DNA of 64,000 bases from Oscillospiraceae bacterium (GTDB lineage: Bacteria > Bacillota > Clostridia > Oscillospirales > Oscillospiraceae): NCBI GenBank assembly GCA_009784725.1, contig WQXS01000007.1:21177-85176 (forward strand). Reading direction: 5' to 3'. A program made the position numbers and the translations under genes. The notes under the pieces were generated by a model. It was not told the origin of the DNA, made no database searches, and saw only the letters and a program-made list of their open reading frames with translations. Position 1 is the first letter of the stretch. Each line of letters starts with the position of its first letter. Shown piece after piece: positions 18,045 to 26,385 of the stretch.

Positions 18045-20246
18045 CTAACAAACCACTTCCAGTTTTAAATTTGGGGCATCGCCGTCTATTGTTAGTTTAA
18101 TTTCACCGTTTTCGGATTTCGCTGTGACAGTTGCACGGCGATTTCCTTTACTGTCATAAAGTTCTATGCTTTGCTCCGATATATTATAAGCCTTTAATGT
18201 AACGTTTTCATGGTAATCATACTCTGCTTTATCATCTCTACCCATTGCAATAAGTGTATTTTCCGGAACAAACACGGGGATTGTCATATAGTCGTATTTC
18301 CCTTTGAGAAGTCTTCCGCCGGTAACTGTTTCATTTGTAAAGAAGTTAGTAAACCTTCCTTCGGGCAGATAAACATCACAGTGTCCGTCTTCAAAAAATA
18401 CGGGAGCAACAAGCAGGCTGTCGCCGAGCATGTATTGCTTGTCAAGTGTGAAGCAAAGCGGGTCATCGGGGTACTGCATTACCATAGGACGCATCATCGG
18501 AACACCCGTTTGAGTTGCTTTAACAGCCTCGGCAAAAAGATACGGCATCAATGAATGCTTTACTTTTGTAAACTTACGTACTATATCGACCGACTCCTCA
18601 TCGTAGAGCCACGGCACTCTGTATGATGTACTGCCGTGAAGTCTCGAATGTGTTGAGAATAATCCGAAAGCTACCCAGCGTTTATAGACATCGGCTGTAG
18701 CCGTTGCTTCAAAGCCGCCTATATCATGGCTCCAAAACGCAAAACCGCCGAGCGCAAGCGACAGGCCACCCCTAAGAGATTCTGCCATTGCCGCAAATGT
18801 TGCCTCACAGTCTCCGCCCCAATGAACGGGGAACTGCTGTCCGCCGGTTGTTGCACTTCTGGCAAACAAAACGGCATTTCCTTTGCCTTTTTTACGCTCA
18901 AGCATTTTATAAACAGCTTCATTAAACAAGAATGTATAATAATTGTGCATTTTCTGCGGGTCACCATCGTCAAACCATTTTACATCCTTTGCAGGGATGC
19001 GCTCGCCGAAATCGGTTTTAAAGCAGTCAACACCCATATCTACGAGAGCCTCAAGCTTTTCCGTATACCACTTTGATGCATCGGGATTTGTAAAGTCAAC
19101 AATTCCCATTGCAGGCTGCCACATATCCCACTGCCAGACGTTACCGTCTGTTTTCTTAAGCAGATAACCCATCGATGCAGCTTCATCAAAAAGAGGGGAT
19201 TTTTGACCTATATATGGGTTGATCCATACACAGACACGAAGACCTTTGTCATGCAGGCGCTTGAGCATTGCCTTAGGTTCGGGGAACATTTCCTCATCCC
19301 ATGAGAAATTACACCATTCGTACTCCTTCATCCAAAAGCAGTCATAATGAAAAACGGTAAGAGGTATTTCACGCTCTGCCATTCCGTCTATAAAACTGTT
19401 GACGGTTTTTTCATCATAATTTGTAGTAAATGAAGTAGAAAGCCAAAGACCGAATGACCAGGCGGGCGGAAGCGGGGCTTTGCCCGTAAGCTCACAATAA
19501 TTGGCAACAGCATTTTTTACATTTCCTCCGCCGATAATAAAGTACTCAAGTTCTTCACCCGGAACAGAAAACTGAACTCGTGAAGCCGCTTCAGATGCAA
19601 TTTCATAACTGACACGCTCGGGATGATTTGCAAAAACTCCGTATCCTTTTGAAGAAACATAAAACGGAATATTCTTATAAGCAAGGTCGGAAGCTGTTCC
19701 GCCGTCTTCGTTCCAGATATCCACACTCTGTCCGTTTTTGATAAACGGAGTAAAGCGTTCACCAAGCCCGTAGATATATTCATCAACCTCAAGATCGAGC
19801 CTTTCTCGAAAATACGGGCCGTCGGACGTGGTCAGATAAGCCGCCTGTTTAAAGTCGGTGCGGGTCAGCAGCTTTCCGTCATACTCAAATGTCAGTGAAA
19901 ATCTTTCCCTGTCGAGTGATGCAGAAATTTTACCGGATTTAACCGTGTATTTTTCTTCGGTTTCCATATATGACAGCTTTTGCCTGTCGATATTTAAATT
20001 AAACGAAGGAGCCTTCGGCATTGCATTTTTATAATGGTACATTTTAATGCCGAGTATATCCTCGCTTGGCGCAGTAATCTCAAGGGTAATCAACGGGCCT
20101 CCGAGTGTCTGACCCCTGTGCGTTACAGGAAACGGAGAGATGAATGCCGTAAAAACCTCATCCTCGCAGGTTACATGTCTTATTTCCGCACAACCGAACA
20201 CCGTTACCCCCGGTTTTGCGAGCCAAAATCCATCGGTAAATTTCAT
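18045..20246 (-). CDS. GH31 alpha-xylosidase (YicI-like)
   Basis: A 733-residue cytoplasmic glycoside hydrolase. The nucleophile is D412 in CFKTDFGERIP, and the acid/base is D479 in HWGGDCEATF. The stretch AESLRGGLSLALGGFAFWSHDIGGFE is characteristic of YicI-type alpha-xylosidases, as distinct from alpha-glucosidases of the same family. Domains are an N-terminal beta-sandwich (about 1-250), the catalytic barrel (about 260-585) and C-terminal beta domains. Such enzymes remove the alpha-1,6-xylose from the non-reducing end of xyloglucan oligosaccharides. It overlaps the upstream GH3 gene by four bases (ATGA), so the two form a minus-strand operon facing the rest of the island. Confidence 0.92.
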   Translation of the reverse strand: MKFTDGFWLAKPGVTVFGCAEIRHVTCEDEVFTAFISPFPVTHRGQTLGGPLITLEITAPSEDILGIKMYHYKNAMPKAPSFNLNIDRQKLSYMETEEKYTVKSGKISASLDRERFSLTFEYDGKLLTRTDFKQAAYLTTSDGPYFRERLDLEVDEYIYGLGERFTPFIKNGQSVDIWNEDGGTASDLAYKNIPFYVSSKGYGVFANHPERVSYEIASEAASRVQFSVPGEELEYFIIGGGNVKNAVANYCELTGKAPLPPAWSFGLWLSTSFTTNYDEKTVNSFIDGMAEREIPLTVFHYDCFWMKEYEWCNFSWDEEMFPEPKAMLKRLHDKGLRVCVWINPYIGQKSPLFDEAASMGYLLKKTDGNVWQWDMWQPAMGIVDFTNPDASKWYTEKLEALVDMGVDCFKTDFGERIPAKDVKWFDDGDPQKMHNYYTFLFNEAVYKMLERKKGKGNAVLFARSATTGGQQFPVHWGGDCEATFAAMAESLRGGLSLALGGFAFWSHDIGGFEATATADVYKRWVAFGLFSTHSRLHGSTSYRVPWLYDEESVDIVRKFTKVKHSLMPYLFAEAVKATQTGVPMMRPMVMQYPDDPLCFTLDKQYMLGDSLLVAPVFFEDGHCDVYLPEGRFTNFFTNETVTGGRLLKGKYDYMTIPVFVPENTLIAMGRDDKAEYDYHENVTLKAYNISEQSIELYDSKGNRRATVTAKSENGEIKLTIDGDAPNLKLEVVC

Positions 20247-22651
20247 AGCTTCTCCTCCTGTGATAGTTTAATATTTTCGCTTGATGAGCCGATTTGGAAA
20301 ATCACCGACTCCGGAGATATTGAAAAACTGTTTTCTTTTTCATCAAAAAGTGTTATTTCTCCGGGCGGCACCGTGAACTTAATTTCCTTTTCTTCTCCGG
20401 GTGTAAGATGAATCCGTTTAAATCCGCAGAGCTTTTTAAGCGGAGCTTTAACCGGTACACACTTCATTGTTGCATACAGCTGCACAACCTCATCACCTTT
20501 AACCTCTCCGGTGTTTTTTACTTTACAGGATACAACAAACTCAGGACCGGATTTTTCAATTTTAAGTCCGCTGTAACCGAAGCATGTATAACTAAGCCCG
20601 AATCCGAAAGGAAACTGTACGGGTTTATCAAAGTACATATAGGTCCGGGGGTTGTTAATGATGTCATAATCATTTATATCGGGCAGGTCATCTTCGGATA
20701 AATACCATGTCATAGAGGTCCGTCCCGCCGGATTGTTTATACCGAACAGGGTTTCACCGACAGCCTTTCCGACATATTGCTCTCCGTGTGAAGTATATAT
20801 CACAGCTCTCAGAAGCTCCAACTCATCGGGAAAAGCAAACGGATATCCCGCAATCAGCGATAAAACAATATTCGGGTTAACTGCATGAATGCGTTTAATA
20901 AGCTCCGTCCAGCGGCGGGGGAAGGTGATAGCGGGCCGGTCAAAGCACTCACGGCCGTTAATAAGCGGGTGGTTGCCGAGCATGAGGATTACCGTATCTG
21001 CGGTTTTGGCTTCTTCAAGTGCCGGAATAATGCCGTCGCTTATGATTTCTCTTTTAAATCCCGACATCAGATTTGCGATTTCCGCATTTTTTTCAGCATT
21101 GTAACGGTTTCCGAATAAATGACCATTCGGTATAAAATCACCGGAGCTTTCATCACGCAAAAACAGTTCCTGTGTAAACCAGCCCCAGACACAGTCCGCT
21201 TTGCAGTTCAGCTCAAGGTTTGCCGGAAGAGCAAGATATTTACCGCTTTTCGGTTCTCTGTAAGATACGGAATCAAAACCCCAGTCGATTTCCTCAAACT
21301 CGGTTCTTGTTTTTTCATCTCCGTCAAAAAATACATTGCCGTCGTCATCTACTCTTAGCCAGCTCTTTTCTTTTTTACTGTAAATTACACAGATATCATG
21401 TATACGGACACTTTCAATAGAATCCTTGTCGGTAATGCTGCAGATTTCATCGAACGGAGTAATAACCTCCGGCGGGCGCCCCGAATACCAGTCGGGCAGA
21501 TTGTGTTCCGCTAAATCACCGATAAGAAGAATTTTTCCGCAGTCATCCTTATTAAGCGGGAGTATACCGTCATTTTTAAGGAGAACCATACTCTTGCGTG
21601 CTGCTTCAAGTGCTGTGTCCGAGTGTTCTCTGCAGCAAAGACGGTCTTCTTTAATGCTTGAATACGGATTCATTTCGGGCGGATCAAACTCACCGAATCT
21701 GAAACGCAGCTTAAATATGTTAGTAACAGCAATGTCAATATCATCTTCGGTAATAAGCTTCCTGTTATATGCTTCGGTTGCAGCATCAATAACAAGCTCG
21801 TGTTTTTGGTCGGTAAAGCAGTCCACTCCGGCTTTCATAGCAAGCGCAATTGCTTCGGCGTTGGTTTCGCAGTATTTATGAGCATATACCGTCTGTGCCA
21901 AATCATCTCCGTCGCAGACAATATACCCTTCACAGCCCCATTCACCTTTAACTATATCGAGAACTTCGGGGTTGACGATGCATGGAATGCTGTTTATTTC
22001 GTTATATGCAGTCATAAGTGACATTGCTCTGCCTTCAACAAAAGCATACTCGAAGACTTTTAAATAATACTCGCGTTTTACACGCTCGCTTATGTCGGTT
22101 GATGCGGCAAGCCTGTTTTTTTCCACATTATTACCGTAAAAATGCTTTGGAGCGCAGGATGTTTTTAAGTAAAAAGCATCCTCTCCCTGAACTCCTTTAA
22201 TAAAACCTGTTGACAGTTTTCCGGCAAGATACGGGTCTTCTCCGTACGCTTCTTCGGTCCGTCCCCAGCGCGGGTCACGCTCCATATCAATTGTCGGAGA
22301 CCATATAGTCAACCAGCGTGTTTTGTTATCTTTTTCGTACCAAACTCTTGCTTCCGTTCCTATTACATCTCCGACCCGATGCATTAAATCTGCATCCCAT
22401 GTAAGAGAAAGCCCCATCGGTTGGGGAAATACGGTGGAGTTACCGTAAGGCCATTGCTCGTAATATGTTCTGACCAATAACCCGTGAGCACCCTCGGCAC
22501 TTACATTGTATTCTTTTATTCCGAGACGCGGAACAGCCTCTTGCTGTGTATGAAGAAACCCGATTTTCTCTTCGATAGTCATTTTGGAAATGAGATCGGA
22601 AATACGCTCCATAAGAGGGAGTGATGTGTTTAAATAGTTAGGTGTTGACAT
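20243..22651 (-). CDS. GH3 beta-glucosidase with inserted fascin-like domain
   Basis: An 802-residue family 3 enzyme without a signal peptide. The (beta/alpha)8 domain holds KH at about 169-170 and the likely nucleophile D247 in IVCDGDDL. The alpha/beta sandwich follows, then a C-terminal fibronectin-III-like domain (from about 700). Within the sandwich domain, where many GH3 enzymes carry a PA14 domain, an insertion of about 110 residues (about 415-525) reads like a beta-trefoil: FDSVSYREPKSGKYLAL, then LELNCKADCVWGWF. I chose ATG 22651 (MSTPNYLN) over an in-frame ATG at 22702, because the longer version lacks a ribosome binding site and overlaps a plausible promoter. It may act as a beta-glucosidase on cellodextrins or trimmed xyloglucan, or as a beta-xylosidase. 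Confidence 0.86.
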   Translation of the reverse strand: MSTPNYLNTSLPLMERISDLISKMTIEEKIGFLHTQQEAVPRLGIKEYNVSAEGAHGLLVRTYYEQWPYGNSTVFPQPMGLSLTWDADLMHRVGDVIGTEARVWYEKDNKTRWLTIWSPTIDMERDPRWGRTEEAYGEDPYLAGKLSTGFIKGVQGEDAFYLKTSCAPKHFYGNNVEKNRLAASTDISERVKREYYLKVFEYAFVEGRAMSLMTAYNEINSIPCIVNPEVLDIVKGEWGCEGYIVCDGDDLAQTVYAHKYCETNAEAIALAMKAGVDCFTDQKHELVIDAATEAYNRKLITEDDIDIAVTNIFKLRFRFGEFDPPEMNPYSSIKEDRLCCREHSDTALEAARKSMVLLKNDGILPLNKDDCGKILLIGDLAEHNLPDWYSGRPPEVITPFDEICSITDKDSIESVRIHDICVIYSKKEKSWLRVDDDGNVFFDGDEKTRTEFEEIDWGFDSVSYREPKSGKYLALPANLELNCKADCVWGWFTQELFLRDESSGDFIPNGHLFGNRYNAEKNAEIANLMSGFKREIISDGIIPALEEAKTADTVILMLGNHPLINGRECFDRPAITFPRRWTELIKRIHAVNPNIVLSLIAGYPFAFPDELELLRAVIYTSHGEQYVGKAVGETLFGINNPAGRTSMTWYLSEDDLPDINDYDIINNPRTYMYFDKPVQFPFGFGLSYTCFGYSGLKIEKSGPEFVVSCKVKNTGEVKGDEVVQLYATMKCVPVKAPLKKLCGFKRIHLTPGEEKEIKFTVPPGEITLFDEKENSFSISPESVIFQIGSSSENIKLSQEEKL

Positions 22652-22692
22652 TTTTATTGACCATTCCTTCTTTATTTTTTGACCGCTTACAT

Positions 22693-22721
22693 ATCGTAGC
22701 ATACTTATAAATTTACTACAA
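22693..22721 (-). promoter_or_regulatory. Possible promoter for the GH3-GH31 operon
   Basis: On the minus strand TTGTAG (22721-22716) is followed after 17 bases by TACGAT (22698-22693), with TGC just before the -10, an extended -10 arrangement. Transcription would begin near 22686, giving a leader of about 35 bases before ATG 22651. The hexamers are not close to consensus, so this is a moderate call. Confidence 0.45.
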
Positions 22722-22746
22722 TATTAAAATGTTTTATCGCATTAAG

Positions 22747-22778
22747 TTTGTAACGGAATTACGTAATATAATTGTAAC
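22747..22778. promoter_or_regulatory. Candidate operator between divergent island promoters
   Basis: The 10-bp palindrome ATTACGTAAT (22758-22767) is flanked by two direct copies of TTGTAAC (22748-22754 and 22772-22778). It sits between the divergent promoters for GH3-GH31 and the surface-protein gene, the natural place for a shared regulator to bind. No regulator gene is encoded in the island, and I cannot assign the site to a known family. Confidence 0.4.
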
Positions 22779-22785
22779 ATTCATA

Positions 22786-22814
22786 TTGACTTTAATATAC
22801 CGCCATGATATCTT
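22786..22814 (+). promoter_or_regulatory. Promoter for the surface-protein gene
   Basis: TTGACT (22786-22791) and TATCTT (22809-22814) are 17 bases apart, with TGA immediately before the -10 hexamer (extended -10). Transcription would start near 22821, about 35 bases upstream of ATG 22857, which has AGAAAGGA in front. Confidence 0.6.
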
Positions 22815-22856
22815 TAATTTTGAGCAAAATTAACAGTTTTAGAAAGGATTAATAAA

Positions 22857-24515
22857 ATGAAAAAAAGACTTATTCCAATCACCCTTGCTATAGTTATGCT
22901 TATGGCATTTATTCCCTTCGGCCCTGCAGCAGTAGCGGAGGAAGTCGAATACCTTGCAAGATTCGGTGCGCAAATGGCAGACCCTATTAATGGATGGGAG
23001 CTTGGCGAGGTTGCCGAAACAAAATTTAAATTAAATGAAGAAGCAACAATCAAAATTGATTTTGGTCAAACAACAAACTTCGGCGATGGAAATTACATTG
23101 CGATTGAAACAAGCTTGGATGTACCGGAAGCATTTCATGGCATGGACCCCTTCCAAAGCCCTCCGCTTGCAGAGGTACTTTCATTTACTCTTGATGGTAA
23201 TTATGTATCAATGAACTCTGTTTTTCTTAATGCCGAAGGCATGAAGGATGAAACCGCAGACGGAAAAGACGGACTTAGATTAACACTTGCAAACTTCTGG
23301 TCTTCAATCCCCGGCGGTGATATGCCTGTAAGACCTGCTCAGCTTGGTGATTTTAACACACTCGAAATTACATTTATAGTCCGAGGTGTGTATTTTGCAC
23401 AGTTTGCAGCTCAAATGAGCGATGATATTGGTTGGGAGCTTGGAGATTTTGCTGCAACAGGTTTCGTTTTAGGTCAACCTGCGGTATTAGATATTGATTT
23501 TGGCGATAAAGTAAATTTTGGTGACGGTAATTATGTCGCAATTAATACAAACCTTCCAAATACATTTGACGGCATTTTTGCTGACACAGACATGGCTCAG
23601 ATTCTATCTTTCCAACTTGACGGTAATGAAATACCAATGGGAGATGTTCTTTTAAATCCTGAAGGATTAGCCCCGCTCGACGGCAGTGATAATGAAGGTG
23701 TCAGATTGAATTTTACAAATAAATGGAACGGCGATATTTCGGAGCAACCTTTTGACCCTGATACAGTAGGTGACTTCCAAACTCTTAGAATTGAGTTTAT
23801 TATTCATTATGTCGGAGACCCGCCCGAACCTCCGCCGCCCGAAGCTGTTGAGCTGCAAATGAGCGGTATTGCATATATCGGCGGAACATTCGAATTTATG
23901 GACGGCAATCATCTTGCCGGCGGCGATGACCTTGACAGATGTGACTGGTGGGCTTTTGAAGATCAGGCAACTCCGATTGAAATCGGTGTACCTTTTACTG
24001 TTTCAATTGATATGGGCAGTGAAAAAATAAGGCATGGTCTTGCAGCTTGGAACGACGAAGACTATATAATTGCAGTTGATACCGATATAGCAAGTCCTCC
24101 TGCATTTTTCGATGCGTATATTGATAAAATCGTAAAAGACGGGAATGAAGTCAGCTTTAACGCAGACAATGTCACAGTCGGTGCAGAGCGCGGAAATCTC
24201 AGAATCTCATTAACAAACTCATGGGCAGAGTCCGCCGGTGATCCTGTACCTATTGCAGGTCCGAACTCCATAGGTGAGTTTTCAAAGCTTGAAGTTACAA
24301 TGGTTATTGTTGAGCTCGATGAGCCAAACCCTTTTGCAGGCAACGTAGTTCAAGAAGCTCCTCCGACACCGATGCCGACCCCGACACCACCAGAAAACCG
24401 TGAAGAACCCAAATCAGGTCTTCCCGGCTGGGTAATCCCCGTAATAATCGGCGGTGTTGCAGTCATTGCAGTTGTAGTAGTGCTGGTTGTACTTAAAAAC
24501 AAGAAAAAAGCATAG
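22857..24515 (+). CDS. Secreted, membrane-anchored protein with three repeats of an unrecognised beta module
   Basis: I do not recognise this 552-residue protein. A signal peptide ends at AVA-EE (27/28). Three related modules follow at about 31-178, 179-319 and 331-487. Modules 1 and 2 share DFG...NFGDGNYxAI, LSFxLDGN, LRL/VRL-x-x-x-N-x-W and GDFxTLxIxFI; module 3 keeps the pattern with an insertion. A Pro/Thr linker (about 488-521) leads to a transmembrane helix (about 523-546) and the basic tail KNKKKA, so the modules face outward. The GH5 encoded next ends with a related module (RVNLFNGWVGDI, LSRIETLSITF). I infer a cell-surface glycan-binding protein that holds polysaccharide near the GH5 lipoprotein. 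No catalytic motif is visible. It has its own promoter and is followed by a strong hairpin. Confidence 0.75.
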   Translation: MKKRLIPITLAIVMLMAFIPFGPAAVAEEVEYLARFGAQMADPINGWELGEVAETKFKLNEEATIKIDFGQTTNFGDGNYIAIETSLDVPEAFHGMDPFQSPPLAEVLSFTLDGNYVSMNSVFLNAEGMKDETADGKDGLRLTLANFWSSIPGGDMPVRPAQLGDFNTLEITFIVRGVYFAQFAAQMSDDIGWELGDFAATGFVLGQPAVLDIDFGDKVNFGDGNYVAINTNLPNTFDGIFADTDMAQILSFQLDGNEIPMGDVLLNPEGLAPLDGSDNEGVRLNFTNKWNGDISEQPFDPDTVGDFQTLRIEFIIHYVGDPPEPPPPEAVELQMSGIAYIGGTFEFMDGNHLAGGDDLDRCDWWAFEDQATPIEIGVPFTVSIDMGSEKIRHGLAAWNDEDYIIAVDTDIASPPAFFDAYIDKIVKDGNEVSFNADNVTVGAERGNLRISLTNSWAESAGDPVPIAGPNSIGEFSKLEVTMVIVELDEPNPFAGNVVQEAPPTPMPTPTPPENREEPKSGLPGWVIPVIIGGVAVIAVVVVLVVLKNKKKA

Positions 24516-24525
24516 ATAGCTTAAA

Positions 24526-24560
24526 AAGAGGAATTACCTCAAAATGGGGTAATTCCTCTT
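24526..24560 (+). terminator. 13-bp hairpin between surface protein and GH5
   Basis: AAGAGGAATTACC (24526-24538) pairs perfectly with GGTAATTCCTCTT (24548-24560) around a 9-base loop. A's precede the stem but only AACCTATTTATT follows, so it may be a partial terminator or 3'-end stabiliser. Either way the surface-protein mRNA could accumulate above that of the downstream genes. Confidence 0.65.
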
Positions 24561-24594
24561 AACCTATTTATTCTACAAATTAAGGAAGTTCAAA

Positions 24595-26355
24595 ATGAAT
24601 AAAAGAATTCGCAGAGTGTTATCAGTTTTGACAGCACTGACTATATGGTTAGTGCTTTTGTCGGGGTGTGCCGGGTCGGTTAATGACTCGTTGAAAGACG
24701 TAACCGCACTTGAATTTGCACGTATGATGGGTTACGGCATCAATCTCGGAAATACCATGGAAGCTTGTGACAGCAGCAACCGTATTCCTAACCGTGACCC
24801 CGAGGTCTATGAAACAATGTGGGGAAACCCCGTCACAACTCAGGAAATGATAACCGGTATGAGAGATGCCGGGTTTACAACCTTGCGGATCCCCGTTGCA
24901 TGGACAAATGCGATGGATTTTGAAATCGGTGATTTTACAATTAATGAAGCATATCTTGACCGTGTAGAGGAAATAATTAATTACGCACTTAACGAAGACA
25001 TGTACGTCATAATCAATAATCACTGGGACCACGGCTGGTGGAGCATGTTCGGCCATCCCGACTTGGCATGGCGCGATTTTGCAATGCAGATGTTTGTTGC
25101 GATGTGGACACAGATTGCTCACAGATACGAGCATTTTGACCACAGGCTTATTTTTGAACCCTCAAACGAGGAATGGGGAAACCGTTTTAACGACAGAACC
25201 CCGTTTTCAAGAACAGGCGGAACACTCACCGAGGATGAATGTTATCTGCTGCTTACGGAGCTTTCACAAGTCTTTGTTGATTTAGTAAGAGACACCGGCG
25301 GAAATAACGAAAACAGGTTCCTTTTGATGAAGGGTTATAATACAGATGTAAGAATGACTGTTGACCCTCGTTTTAAGCTTCCGACCGATTCGGCTGATAG
25401 CCGACTGCTTCTGTCCGTTCATTACTATACCCCTTGGAGTTACTGCGGTGATACATCGGGTGTCGGCTCATGGGGCAGAACCTCCGAGGTTGAGGAAATG
25501 AACGAGTTGCTCGGAAGCCTGACCAAGTTTACCGACATGGGTTATGGAGTTGTACTTGGTGAATGGGGTGTTCTCGATAATGAAGGTCCCGACAGACTGA
25601 AATTCTTCACTAACTTCCTCGATAACAGCGATTTACACGGATTTGTTCCGATTTTATGGGATACGGGTTATGACCCGATGCACGGCCGCTTATTCGACAG
25701 AAATGATACCCTTACAATTGTTGCCGAAGATATATTAAATCTGTTTCGAACCAGAAGCGCTGCAAGAGATGAAAAATCCGTCGAAGAAATAAAAGAAGCA
25801 GCGCAGCAGAGTATGGCTCATAACCTTGAGCTGGCTTCGCAGCGTGTTGAAACTGTTTTAACCGCCGACGAAGCTGTCGCATGGATAATGTTTGTTGACG
25901 GTGAGTGGGGGATTCAATACAGTGTCGGCGACAGATACCAGCCCGAACAGATAGCCGACGGGATGACTGCAACTGACGTAGAGGTAACAGGTGAGGGGAC
26001 ATATACTGTTTCACTTGACTTTACGGGAACAAGCGCCGGATTTGCGGACGGTTTTGAATTTTCAGCCGTTGCCGTTATGAACGGTGAGATTCTTTTCCCG
26101 GGATTTATTATGGATATTACCGAGATACTGATAAACGGCGAACCGGCAACCGATTTTGAAGGAATCCCCTATACTACAAATGACAATCCTGTCACAACAA
26201 GAGTTAATCTGTTTAATGGCTGGGTGGGTGATATCCCTGCAGAAGCAAGGGTTCTCGGAGGGGATTTATCAAATGCATCACCGGTATTCCTCGAAAATTA
26301 CAGACTGAGCCGTATTGAAACTCTTTCAATAACTTTTAATTACATAGCACCGTAA
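24595..26355 (+). CDS. GH5 endo-beta-glucanase lipoprotein with C-terminal module
   Basis: A 586-residue lipoprotein. The signal peptide ends in the lipobox LLSGC (Cys25), so the enzyme should be tethered to the outer face of the membrane. The GH5 domain (about 36-385) opens with GYGINLGNTMEA, typical of GH5_4-like endoglucanases and xyloglucanases. The acid/base is E192 in FEPSNEEWG and the nucleophile is E323 in VVLGEWGVLDN. After a helical linker, a module at about 416-586 resembles those of the neighbouring surface protein (DFTGTSAGFADGF, ITEILINGE, RVNLFNGWVGDI, LSITFNYI). It should cut beta-1,4-glucan chains, possibly xyloglucan, to importable oligosaccharides; the substrate is inferred from GH31 and GH2 in the locus. 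AAGGAAG precedes the ATG. Confidence 0.88.
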   Translation: MNKRIRRVLSVLTALTIWLVLLSGCAGSVNDSLKDVTALEFARMMGYGINLGNTMEACDSSNRIPNRDPEVYETMWGNPVTTQEMITGMRDAGFTTLRIPVAWTNAMDFEIGDFTINEAYLDRVEEIINYALNEDMYVIINNHWDHGWWSMFGHPDLAWRDFAMQMFVAMWTQIAHRYEHFDHRLIFEPSNEEWGNRFNDRTPFSRTGGTLTEDECYLLLTELSQVFVDLVRDTGGNNENRFLLMKGYNTDVRMTVDPRFKLPTDSADSRLLLSVHYYTPWSYCGDTSGVGSWGRTSEVEEMNELLGSLTKFTDMGYGVVLGEWGVLDNEGPDRLKFFTNFLDNSDLHGFVPILWDTGYDPMHGRLFDRNDTLTIVAEDILNLFRTRSAARDEKSVEEIKEAAQQSMAHNLELASQRVETVLTADEAVAWIMFVDGEWGIQYSVGDRYQPEQIADGMTATDVEVTGEGTYTVSLDFTGTSAGFADGFEFSAVAVMNGEILFPGFIMDITEILINGEPATDFEGIPYTTNDNPVTTRVNLFNGWVGDIPAEARVLGGDLSNASPVFLENYRLSRIETLSITFNYIAP

Positions 26356-26385
26356 GCTTTATAATTACCAAAAGAGGGTATTGAT

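Noticed and set aside
22652..22702. A 17-residue longer GH3 start at 22702
   Set aside because: No ribosome binding site precedes it and it overlaps the likely promoter.
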